A stretch of 24,324 nt of DNA from Bacillota bacterium (lineage in GTDB: Bacteria; Bacillota; Clostridia; Christensenellales; Aristaeellaceae): the NCBI GenBank assembly GCA_023416585.1, contig JAEZHM010000039.1, forward strand, positions 1 to 24,324. The letters run 5' to 3'. Made by a program: the position numbers and the translations under genes. Numbering within the stretch: position 1 is the first letter of the stretch; the number at the start of each line of letters is the position of its first letter. The notes under the pieces were generated by a model. The model was not told the origin of the DNA, ran no database searches, and saw only the letters and a program-made list of their open reading frames with translations. This document shows, one piece after another, positions 14,588-23,500 of the stretch.

Positions 14588-15268
14588 TCACTCAAGTTCA
14601 ACTATCTTTTCAAAAATGCAGATATACTTGTCGGCAATTTGTTTATCCACATGATAATGCCCGAAAAACCACTTATCAAAAGTCAACTTTTCCTTCACAC
14701 TTTCCAGAAAATCCGTCAATTCGCTTTCTTCATATCCATCCTTCACTTGGCTTTGGATAGAATTCGGTGCACAATGTGTAATCACAAAATCCACTTGCCA
14801 GCCGCTTGCCTGCAAGTTATGTGCTGCAGTTTGATATTCATTCTCGGAGGGCATTTCTTGAGACCACCAGTTTTTCCCTTCTTTTCTGCTTTCCTTATCG
14901 TGCGAACTGGCCCCGCCCATTGTGAATAATTTCTTTTCCCCAATGCTGTATACCTGGCCGCGCATCAAATGTAATATCTTATCATTGATCTTATGCGCAT
15001 TTCCACCGCAAAATTGAATCACTGGAAATTCATCATTCAACATTTGATGATTTTCATGATTTCCATCTATAAACAACGTAGTAAAGTTTTTGCTGGCCAG
15101 CCATTTAAGCCAATATCGTTCTTCGTGACTATGGTCCCATACGCCCCCAAAATCTCCGCAGACAATTACGTAATCTTCTTCCGAAAGATATTTCTGTTTT
15201 GGAAATTTCGTAGTGCTCAATTTGTTGATGTCGATTGGGATGTGTGTATCCCCTGTGATAAATATCAT
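14588..15268 (-). CDS. Calcineurin-like metallophosphoesterase
   Basis: A 226-residue protein with all five motifs of the metallophosphoesterase fold in order: ITGDTH, GDFGG, GNHEN, THCAP and GHYHVD. These bind the two metal ions. A Trp-rich stretch (NWWSQEMPSENEY) lies between motifs three and four. There is no signal peptide, so it acts in the cytoplasm; the substrate could be a nucleotide or a protein phosphate and cannot be told from sequence. The ATG at 15268 has GGGAG 8 bases upstream; an in-frame start at 15328 lacks one. It lies inside the array of toxin-like fragments on the same strand, 245 bases upstream of the small gene at 14056. Its link to that array is uncertain. Confidence 0.92.
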   Translation of the reverse strand: MIFITGDTHIPIDINKLSTTKFPKQKYLSEEDYVIVCGDFGGVWDHSHEERYWLKWLASKNFTTLFIDGNHENHQMLNDEFPVIQFCGGNAHKINDKILHLMRGQVYSIGEKKLFTMGGASSHDKESRKEGKNWWSQEMPSENEYQTAAHNLQASGWQVDFVITHCAPNSIQSQVKDGYEESELTDFLESVKEKLTFDKWFFGHYHVDKQIADKYICIFEKIVELE

Positions 15269-15505
15269 GCCTGACGCTCCCTTTAATACCGGTTCCCGGC
15301 ATGCCACAGTATCCTTGTATTGCAGCAAACCGTCCCCTTGTCATTTTGCATATACACTTGCATGCTTATCATAGGATCACGGCCCCCTTATACATAGAAA
15401 AATTGATAACACAAAATCCGTCAAATACGTCTTTTTCACCGTTTGCTTAGGATATGGGCACATGCATTCTTTATTGCATTATAGGGGCTTGCCAGATTGT
15501 GCCTC

Positions 15506-15602
15506 GGGGACGGTTCTCTCGTCACACTCTAAATATGTTTGTATGGTTTATTCCCAGTCAACCATTCTATCAGCCAGGCAGGGTGTCAGTATAACCGTCC
15601 CC
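15506..15602. repeat. REP-like pair: inverted GGGGACGGTT with direct TCGTCAC-GCTC copies
   Basis: GGGGACGGTT (15506-15515) and AACCGTCCCC (15593-15602) face each other across about 77 bases. Each is followed to its right by a CTCGTCAC(A/G)CTC word. A further AAACCGTCCCCTTGTCA lies at 15328-15344. The stretch from 15345 to 15750 otherwise holds no gene that I can support. Confidence 0.7.
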
Positions 15603-15750
15603 TCGTCACGCTCGAGCAGACCAGAGCATGCCGAACATGGTATCGCTGTCAAAATCGATAGCCCAATTGAGAGGAGTTGGCCTACCCTTTTGCTGGTTGA
15701 TACGAAAAAAAGCACACAGGGATTTTTCCCGGCTATGAAGTGACGATAGC

Positions 15751-17031
15751 TCAGGGATTTTGTGCGGCTTCAAATCTCCGGGCTACTTTCTGAACATATT
15801 CAGGACGGATGTCCCCCATACCTTTTAGATCCTGATCGGTGAACGCACCCTTGGCGTATCTTTCTATGTATGGCCGTATGAAATCGGGCGCGTGTTTTAA
15901 CAAATATTCACTTCCGTATTCAAAGCAATAAAAGTCGCCGTCCAAAATCCCTTGTTTCAATATTTCGATCAGCATATCATCCTTCGGCTTTTTCTGTATA
16001 TCACGTACCAATAAAAGCTGCTGCTCCTGCCCATCAAAGTATAGCAAAGCATAGGGACTATAGTAGAAAACTTTGTGCCCGTTCACATTCAGTTTATTGG
16101 TATACCAAGCTTCCGAAGGGCTAAACCGTATGCTCCTTTGATAATCCTTGTCATATATTTGCAGCGGCAAGTTAATGCTTTCCTCGATTTCTTCGTGCGC
16201 CGGGTTCAGACGGCAAAATACCGTGATATAATCTACGACATGAAAACCCATATGCACATCATCATCATCATATTTCAGTATCTCTCCCCGGCTGGGAAAA
16301 TCAGGTATCGAGAAATACGCGGGAGAAATGAAATATCTGATAAGTGTTGCCACAAACAGCAGCCACACCATCACCTCAGGCCTAAAAATACCAAATCTTC
16401 GCACCCTGGCGCTCTGCTTTTTGTCAATGAAAAAAAGCACCATGGCATACTGAACCACGAAGGAGACCGCCATGGAAAGCAAATATGCCCTCATGGCGAT
16501 ATAGAGGATGGACCTGTTGTAATCTTCCGAATCCTTTACATATTTCTGGGCTATTTTCAAAACATCCGCCTGAAGGATAATAACCATGACCGATAGAAAC
16601 GTAATCAGCAAGGCTAGCACGATGCGGCCGGCCAAGCTCCCTTTTCTGTGTTCCCATTTTTTCTTCTTTCTGTCTACCCATGTGATGGATATACCTGCCG
16701 CTACGATAAACAGGGCATCCAGCACGTAGCGAATGATGATACTGAATTCTCCCAAAAACATTACCGAAAGCCATATAAAGCCATCCAGGCCAACCCTAAT
16801 CCCCATGGGGATGAGAAAGCCTGGAACGAACCCCATTCTGAAATTTGTCAGTGTCAGATAAAAGAACAGATTTCCGGCACCTATGGCCACGGCGTAATAG
16901 GCCCATCTGACAAGATAGAACTGCCATTCCATGGTCAGCGGGCCAATATAAGGTATCCATAAAAACCTGGCGATCAACAGGTAAAGGATATACACCGCGG
17001 TGCCGATATGAAAGCCTGCCCCTCTTCGCAT
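15751..17031 (-). CDS. Seven-helix membrane protein with a soluble tail; candidate membrane immunity protein
   Basis: A 426-residue protein with about seven hydrophobic helices in residues 10-240, for example TAVYILYLLIARFLWIPYIG and GRIVLALLITFLSVMVIILQ. A soluble domain of about 185 residues follows (KYDDDDVHMGFHVVDYITVF near its start). I do not recognise a family. It starts 18 bases after the stop of the second large copy, so it was probably carried with that tip and may guard the membrane against it. The ribosome binding site (GGAAGGGG) is poorer than elsewhere. It might instead be an unrelated passenger. A T-rich run (GCTTTTTTTCG on the minus strand near 15706) lies after the stop, but its stem is weak. 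Confidence 0.75.
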   Translation of the reverse strand: MRRGAGFHIGTAVYILYLLIARFLWIPYIGPLTMEWQFYLVRWAYYAVAIGAGNLFFYLTLTNFRMGFVPGFLIPMGIRVGLDGFIWLSVMFLGEFSIIIRYVLDALFIVAAGISITWVDRKKKKWEHRKGSLAGRIVLALLITFLSVMVIILQADVLKIAQKYVKDSEDYNRSILYIAMRAYLLSMAVSFVVQYAMVLFFIDKKQSARVRRFGIFRPEVMVWLLFVATLIRYFISPAYFSIPDFPSRGEILKYDDDDVHMGFHVVDYITVFCRLNPAHEEIEESINLPLQIYDKDYQRSIRFSPSEAWYTNKLNVNGHKVFYYSPYALLYFDGQEQQLLLVRDIQKKPKDDMLIEILKQGILDGDFYCFEYGSEYLLKHAPDFIRPYIERYAKGAFTDQDLKGMGDIRPEYVQKVARRFEAAQNP

Positions 17032-17049
17032 AAGAAGTGACCCCTTCCT

Positions 17050-19752
17050 TTACTTTTGTGATTGCTCATTCTCTATATCTTTCATTACATTTTTCTCTAT
17101 TCTGCTGAAAGAGGCTCTTAAATTCCCAGCGCCATCTTCAACAATATGCACTGGGTTAATCATATCAGTCAAGTCGTATACTAGGCTCTTCCCCCAGAAA
17201 TTAACTATTTCCAAACTATCCCCGGGATAGACGGGGGATACACATACAAGGTTTCCATCCTCGTCTCCTACAATATAACCATAATACGCTTCCTCCTTAT
17301 GCTTTGGATCAAAAGTCATTTTTAGGTCAAGCCACTTACCTGCATTTTTCCCTGACACACTTTCATAAAGAGCTGCAACAGAGTCAAGGGCTCTGAATAA
17401 GCCAAATCCGTTACCCTTCAACCAGGCATTTGAAACATAGGATTGGGTCGTCCCAGCATATTCAGACATCAGTTTCCTCCTATCGCTGGAACCGACTTGC
17501 AAGACTGCGCGCTTTTCGCCATTAGCTGTTTCCATCAACATGATTTTTACATCATCCACTTGCCAATTGTTTAATAAGATTGATGCAAAATTCATGGCTC
17601 CTATCATGTTTCTTTGTCCCTTTGTATAGGGTTTTGTCAAGTCGTCGTCTTCCCCCTCAAGCTTTAATCCTCCCAGTGCCCCAAGCAAATCAAAGCTCCC
17701 TTGAGAATCACTTCTATTAATTTTCTCAACATCATACAAACGTCCAAAATAGGCACCTTCCCCATAATCACGCGGGTCATACAGAGGATAAGCCTGGTCT
17801 TGATACCATACATTGATTCCAATCAATTGAAACATACTGGTATCATCGATGGCGCTGCGCGCGTTATCCCGTATCAAGAGCCTGTCTTTTGCCGTAAGAT
17901 TCTTTCCATTCAGCTTATTGCGGGTATCCTCAAGAATGGTTTGAACCCTGGCGGAGGAAGAAGAATCATATTGTTTGAAAAAGTCTGAGAGCTGCACACC
18001 CGCTTCCACATTTTCCTTTATTGGTTCTATTGCTTTTGAGATGGCCTTTCCCAATGGGCTGTTTTTTATGGTGTCGATGATCGTGCCGTCCTGATTCCCA
18101 CCCTGGTCGTCCACGGTCGTCAGCTTGGTCCATGTTTTAAATACAGGCGCATTGGGCATAGGCTCAGTACTGCTCTGGTCATACATGCCTTCGTGGTTGT
18201 AATCGTAAGTATCGTTCTTAATGTAATCGGGATCATACTTTACCCTTATATTTCTCGTCAAATCATGCGCTAAGTTTTGGTATGTGTATGCCCAATTACC
18301 AGACCCTCCGACGACCTCTTTATACAATTCAGCCGCATTCGCTATGATGAGCAAATCAGCTTCCGTAAGCTTCCCGTCAAGATATGCCTGATAATCGGCG
18401 TCCTGAATCCCCATATGGCTGTATGGGTTGTTACCCGCACCTACTGTCATCCAATCAGGACTGCCTGTGCTCGCTGTGGGGGATGGTGTCAGCGTAGGTG
18501 AAGGAATCGCAGTAGTCTCGGATGTTTTATTTTGAGGCCCTATTGTGCTGGCACCGTTTGCATATCCCACATCCGTTACCGCACCACTTGCGGCCAGCTC
18601 GCGGAAAGGTCTTTTTCCCTTATCGGATGTGACTGTTGCATCATCGGATTCCAATTGCTGACTGCCTTCGTTTATTATACCGCTTTCATTTTTATTCGCA
18701 AGAAGGGATGGCCGATAAGAAAACAAATCCACACTTTGCATAGGAGGCTGGCCATTCCGAAGATCGTTGATGACGTTCATGGATTTGCCGTTAAGATGCA
18801 AGGAGTCGCCAGGCGCCGCATTCTGCATATCCAAATTCTGCGTACGTCCAAGCAGCACGTCCCCCTGCTCCCCTGCCTGTCCCCCAACCTTTCCCACAAG
18901 CTTGGCCCTTATTTCAGCCAGACTTAGGCGCTTAGCCTCCACATCCTGCTTCGCCCGTTCATCCACCCCAGCCGTGGCCTGCTTCTGTGTATCAGTCAGC
19001 TTCTGCTGCGCGTCATTCAGCGACTGCTGGTTTTGTTTATGCGCCTTTTGCACCTTCGCCCGCGCGTCGGTGGCTTTTTGAAGGTTATCAATAGCGGCTA
19101 CAACCGTATCCGCGGCAGCCGTATCGGCCATGTTTTTATGGAAAAGAGCCTGCGCTTTGGTCAGTGCATCCCTCCCAGTCTGCTCGTTCCGGACAGCCTG
19201 ATCAAGTGCCAACTTGGAATGATTTACGGTCTTCCCGGCTTCGTTCACCTTCTGCACAAGGATGGATTGGACATTAGGCGCACCGACTTCGGTCAGTTCC
19301 GCCTTCCTTGCTTCCACAGCCTGCTGCTTAGCGATCTGCTTGGCGCTTAAGACAACGATGGGGCTTTTCATATCCACTTTAAGTGCGTTCTCCTGCGCCG
19401 CAATGGCTGCGTCATTCAAACCAAAGGTACGCATGTTGGTTTCGGCAACGATCGCGGACTTGGCGTAGGTGGGCATGGCCGTAATGGCCGCCGCCAGATC
19501 TCCCCGCCCCGCCTTTAAAAGATTGCCAATGTAATTGACGCCCTGCATTCCCCAGCGATTCAATATAGCATCCAGGTTGTGGGAAGATTGATTGGCAATA
19601 CCGGTCAGGTCGTCCAGTTCCTCATGGCCTGTTTGGGCGGCGGCGGTTTGCAGGGTTTTGCCCGCGGTCTTCTTAAGCGCCGCTTCCGCAGCCTGTGAGG
19701 CTTCCGACTTCGTTCCTTTCTCCATGTCCCGCAGCCTCAAAATGTGGAACAT
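17050..19752 (-). CDS. Second copy of the large polymorphic protein, 5'-truncated, with a different C-terminal tip
   Basis: The 900-residue frame starts at MFHILRLRDMEKGTKSEASQ, which is internal in the full-length gene. Residues 1-550 are nearly identical to the larger copy: an Ala-rich helical block (TAAAQTGHEELDDLTGIANQ), a coiled coil at about 165-300 (NDAQQKLTDTQKQATAG) and a GNNPYSHMGIQDADYQAYLD segment. Homology ends just after TTVDDQ (18103). The remaining ~350 residues are unique and end with RIEKNVMKDIENEQSQK. There is no ribosome binding site before the ATG. Six bases upstream a CAA has become TAA, although homology continues to 19860. It may be a silent cassette or may be expressed by re-initiation. 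A membrane-protein gene follows after 18 bases. Confidence 0.72.
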   Translation of the reverse strand: MFHILRLRDMEKGTKSEASQAAEAALKKTAGKTLQTAAAQTGHEELDDLTGIANQSSHNLDAILNRWGMQGVNYIGNLLKAGRGDLAAAITAMPTYAKSAIVAETNMRTFGLNDAAIAAQENALKVDMKSPIVVLSAKQIAKQQAVEARKAELTEVGAPNVQSILVQKVNEAGKTVNHSKLALDQAVRNEQTGRDALTKAQALFHKNMADTAAADTVVAAIDNLQKATDARAKVQKAHKQNQQSLNDAQQKLTDTQKQATAGVDERAKQDVEAKRLSLAEIRAKLVGKVGGQAGEQGDVLLGRTQNLDMQNAAPGDSLHLNGKSMNVINDLRNGQPPMQSVDLFSYRPSLLANKNESGIINEGSQQLESDDATVTSDKGKRPFRELAASGAVTDVGYANGASTIGPQNKTSETTAIPSPTLTPSPTASTGSPDWMTVGAGNNPYSHMGIQDADYQAYLDGKLTEADLLIIANAAELYKEVVGGSGNWAYTYQNLAHDLTRNIRVKYDPDYIKNDTYDYNHEGMYDQSSTEPMPNAPVFKTWTKLTTVDDQGGNQDGTIIDTIKNSPLGKAISKAIEPIKENVEAGVQLSDFFKQYDSSSSARVQTILEDTRNKLNGKNLTAKDRLLIRDNARSAIDDTSMFQLIGINVWYQDQAYPLYDPRDYGEGAYFGRLYDVEKINRSDSQGSFDLLGALGGLKLEGEDDDLTKPYTKGQRNMIGAMNFASILLNNWQVDDVKIMLMETANGEKRAVLQVGSSDRRKLMSEYAGTTQSYVSNAWLKGNGFGLFRALDSVAALYESVSGKNAGKWLDLKMTFDPKHKEEAYYGYIVGDEDGNLVCVSPVYPGDSLEIVNFWGKSLVYDLTDMINPVHIVEDGAGNLRASFSRIEKNVMKDIENEQSQK

Positions 19753-19860
19753 ATTTTAAACCGTTTGCAAGGCGGGAGCCTGGCCCAGCACATGGTCCGT
19801 CACCGTTTTCAGGGCGCCCTCGCCCAGCCGCAAAACGGAGGACAGCAACCCGGCCGTGCC
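18103..19860 (-). repeat. Duplicated backbone block, partner of 21797-23549
   Basis: About 1.75 kb matches the block at 21797-23549 with scattered base changes and a few codon gains or losses. The left limit is the TTVDDQ codons and the right limit lies just before the repeat starting at 19864. Such a block could support recombination that moves the tip at 17050 onto the full-length gene. Confidence 0.88.
19753..19860 (-). pseudogene. Untranslated 5' extension of the second copy
   Basis: In frame with the gene at 17050, this stretch still reads GTAGLLSSVLRLGEGALKTV, then TDHVLGQAPALQTV, a stop, and NMFHIL. The intact copy has Gln (CAA at 23444-23442) where this one has TAA at 19758-19756. 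The match ends at 19860, where the palindromic repeat begins. Confidence 0.85.
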
Positions 19861-19863
19861 AAG

Positions 19864-20066
19864 TCTGAATGAAAGAATAGAGTAGCTTGGATTGGCGTGA
19901 AACAAGACGATAAGGACGCAAGGAGGAAGAAGGGGAGATTTCGATGTCCCCCCCAACTTCCTCCTTGCATTCTCCATTACCCCCTTGAGACGACCAAGGG
20001 CCTGCGGGCCCTGGACCCAGAGAAGGACGAAAACGAGGAAAACCGAAGGAACCGTCCCCCTGGTTT
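19864..20066 (+). repeat. Palindromic interspersed repeat, copy 4, at the cassette junction
   Basis: It begins TCTGAATGAAAG, passes ACAAGACGATAAGGACGCAA and has a centre reading GATTTCGATGTC inside GGGG...CCCC arms. It then continues with the same 3' extension as copy 2, ending GAACCGTCCCCCTGG against the stop codon of the gene at 20067. Its other end lies 3 bases from the point where backbone homology of the second copy ends. Confidence 0.85.
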
Positions 20067-20528
20067 CTACTGCATTAGCTTTACATAATACCCTTGTGAC
20101 ATGAAATACGGAGCTAGAAACTCTGCAACATGGCGGCTGTAAGTACCTTCTGCAATGATTTGATTTACCCATTTTGGATCACCAGAAAGTATGTCATGAC
20201 AATGCCTTAATAGCCCTGAAACATCAAACCGGATATATCCTTTTACTTGTTCGTCAGAAGAGCCAGGGTTACCATAACAGCTTGAATCAATCTCATCGAA
20301 TCGTTCCTCCATCACATCCATTAGGTTATGTGTTTTGATCCTCCCATTTTCGTCTAGCGAGACGAACCAAACATCAGCTCGCCAATCACTGCGATCTACA
20401 AAAACATATAAAGCAAATCCTTTTCCTATCAAAAAAAATTCATCTCCGTCCAATTTCTCAAACTGTAGCTTATATTGATTGATTATTGGAGAATAGAATT
20501 CTCTCACCGTCATTTCATAGTCTTTCAT
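20067..20528 (-). CDS. Putative immunity protein paired with the full-length toxin-like gene
   Basis: A 153-residue soluble, acidic protein (MKDYEMTVREFYSPIINQYK, with LYVFVDRSDWRADVWFVSLD further on). It looks like the small alpha/beta immunity proteins found behind polymorphic toxins, but I cannot name a family. GAGG, lying across the stop of the upstream gene, is 7 bases before the ATG at 20528; the two genes are 9 bases apart. Such close coupling is usual for toxin and immunity genes, where the immunity protein must be made together with its partner. No signal peptide or membrane helix is present, so it would act in the cytoplasm. Palindromic repeat copy 4 begins right at its stop codon. 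Confidence 0.8.
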   Translation of the reverse strand: MKDYEMTVREFYSPIINQYKLQFEKLDGDEFFLIGKGFALYVFVDRSDWRADVWFVSLDENGRIKTHNLMDVMEERFDEIDSSCYGNPGSSDEQVKGYIRFDVSGLLRHCHDILSGDPKWVNQIIAEGTYSRHVAEFLAPYFMSQGYYVKLMQ

Positions 20529-20537
20529 TGCTATACC

Positions 20538-23500
20538 TCACTTTCTTACCATCATGCTTGTAAGAGGGTCAAATACATATCCACTATCAACCATCCTTTG
20601 ATATTCTCGTCCAAAACCTGTTAAGGTTCTAGTTCTTGTTATAGGATCAATTTTCCATAGTACGTCATCTGTTGGCTTCGTAGCAAGAATAAACTCATCA
20701 TCTCTAGCAATCGCCTCATCCAGCCATTTTAAGTTATGTTCATTCCAAAACTGATCAGCATTTTTATACTTATCATTCGGAACATTTAGTACATTGAATC
20801 CTCCCTTTTTCTCGCCGAAATAGGTAGACTTCACATCACCCATTTCATTAATAATATTCTTCATATCCCTATCGTAGTTACCCAATATGGTTGTTGTTTT
20901 GTTCGGATTTGCCTTGAAAATTACTCCGGAGGAAGGCTTGTATTTGATTTCAGTTATTATCTTGCCTACGTCCTCCGTACCTGCCACCGGCCCACCAGAA
21001 TTCTCTATAACTGCCGCTGGTTCGCCAAGATTCCCCGTACCTTCCGCCTGTCCGGTAGAATTCCCTGTTCCCGTTTCCTGCTCCGAAGAATTCCCTGTAC
21101 CCGTTGCATATCCAAGGTCCTTAGATCCTGTCTGCGGCGGTCTATAGTCCTTGCTGCCCGTGAAATTCCCCGTTGTTCCTTGCCGCTCAAGATTGTCAAA
21201 ACGATTGTTTCCAAATATTTGATCAGAAGGACCGTAGAGAGCCCTGTCGATGGCCGGTGCTACCGCCATAGCGACCAGCATGGTCGTTTCCATTCCTCGC
21301 TGCAGCCATTGTTCCTGGTCAAGCATTGCGATGGATGAATTTTCATTATAAACAAGGTCGTATTCAAGGTTGATTGAGCTCGCCCATTTCCTTCCTACGT
21401 CCTCAAATTCGCCTTGGGTATAGAAGCCCATCTTCACCAGGTCTTCATAAGTTATTTCTTTTTTATTTTCTTTCTTCCACTGGAGGATCGCCATTCTTGT
21501 ATCAAGGCTTTCATTTCCAAGTGCAGCACCACTCCTCAAAAAGATTAAATCCTTTTTTTGCTGGTTGCTTAAGGAATCGTAAATACCTTGTGCTAACTGC
21601 TCAATTTGCTGTTGCTTGTCTTGGTCAAGTTCCTTTATTGCTGAGAAAAGGTCCTTCCCATCATCAACCTGTCGTTTTTGCTCCTCCGTCAGCATTGAAA
21701 AAACTATTTCTTTGTTTGCCGACAGACCCGCAAGCTGCTCTGGTGTCATCACTGCGGCAAGCAGTTCTCCCGGCGTCGCACTCTTCTCTTCCTCTTGGTC
21801 GTCTACAGTCGTTAGCCTGGTCCATTTAATATGTTTGGGTGCACCGGGCATAGGCTCATTACTGCTCGAGTTGTACTTATCTTCGTGGGTGTAATCGTAT
21901 GTATCGTTTTTGATGTAATCAGGATCATACTTCACCCTGATATTTCTCGTCAGATAATGCGCTAAGTTTTGGTATATGTATGCCCAATTTCCAGACCCTC
22001 CGGCGACCTTTTGATACAATTCAGCCGCATTCGCTATGGTGAGCAAATCAGCTTCCGTAAGCTTCCCGTCAAGATAGGCCTGATAATCGGCATCCTGAAT
22101 CCCCATATGGCTGTATGGATTGTTTCCAGCACTTACTGCCATCCAATCAAGCTTGCCTGCGCCCGCTGTAGAGGGCGGTGCCGGTGTATTTGAAGGCACC
22201 ACGGTAGTCTCGGCTGTTACTTTTTTAGTCCCTGCTGTGCTGGCACCGTTTGCATATCCCACATCCGTTACCGTGCCGTTTGCGGCCAGTGCGCGGAAAG
22301 GTCTATTCCCTTTACCCTGCGAAACCGTTGCGGTATTGGGTTCCAATTGCTGACTGCCTTCCATTATTATATCGTTTCCATTATTTTTCGCAAGAAGGGA
22401 TGGCCGATTAGAGAACAAATCCACACTTTGCAAAGGAGGCTGGCCATTCCCATTCTGAAGATTATTGATGGCTTGCAGGGATTTGCCGTTAAGATATAAG
22501 GAACCGCCAGGAGCCGCATCTTGCATATCCAAAATCTGCGTCCTTCCAGGCAGCATTGTCCCCTGCCCCCCTGCCATTTCCATCATCTTAACCCTTGCTT
22601 CCTGAAGCTTCAGGCGCATATCGTCCACATCCTGCTTCGCCTGTTCATCCAGCCTTGCTGTCGCCCGCTTCTGTGTATCGGTCAGCTTCTGCTGCGCGTC
22701 ATTCAGCGACTGCTGGTTTTGTTTATGCGTCTCTTGCGCCTTCGCCCGCGCATCGGTGGCTTTTTGAAGGTTATCAATAGCGGCTACCACCGTATCCGCG
22801 GCAGCCGTATCGGCCATGTTTTTATGGAAAAGAGCCTGCGCTTTGGTCAGTGCATCCCTCCCAGTCTGCTCGTTCCGGACAGCCTGATTAAGTGCTAACT
22901 TGGAATTATTTACAGCCTTCCCGGCTTCGTTCACCTTCTGCACAAGGATGGATTGGACATTCAGCCCGCCGCCTGTAGTAAGTTCCGCCTTCCTTGCTTC
23001 CACAGCCTGCTGCTTTGCGATCTGTTTGGCGCTGAAGACAACGATGGGGCTTTTCATATCCACTTTAAGTGCGTTCTCCTGCGCCGCAATGGCCGCGTCA
23101 TTCAAACCAAAGGTGCGCATGTTGGTTTCGGCGACAATCGCAGACTTGGCGTAGGTAGGCATCGCCGTGATGGCCGCCGCCAGGTCTCCCCGCCCCGCCT
23201 TTAAAAGATTGCCGATGTAATTGACGCCCTGCACTCCCCAGCGATTCAATATAGCATCCAGGTTGTGGGAAGATTGATTGGCAATACCGGTCAGGTCATC
23301 CAGTTCTTCATGGCCTGTTTGGGCGGCGGCGGTTTGCAGGGTTTTGCCCGCGGTCTTCTTAAGCGCCGCTTCCGCCGCCTGTGAGGCTTCCGACTTCGTT
23401 CCTTTTTCCATATCCCGCAGCCTCAAAATGTGGAACATATTTTGAACCGTTTGCAAGGTGGGAGCTTGGCCCAGCACATGGTCCGTCACCGTCTTCAGGG

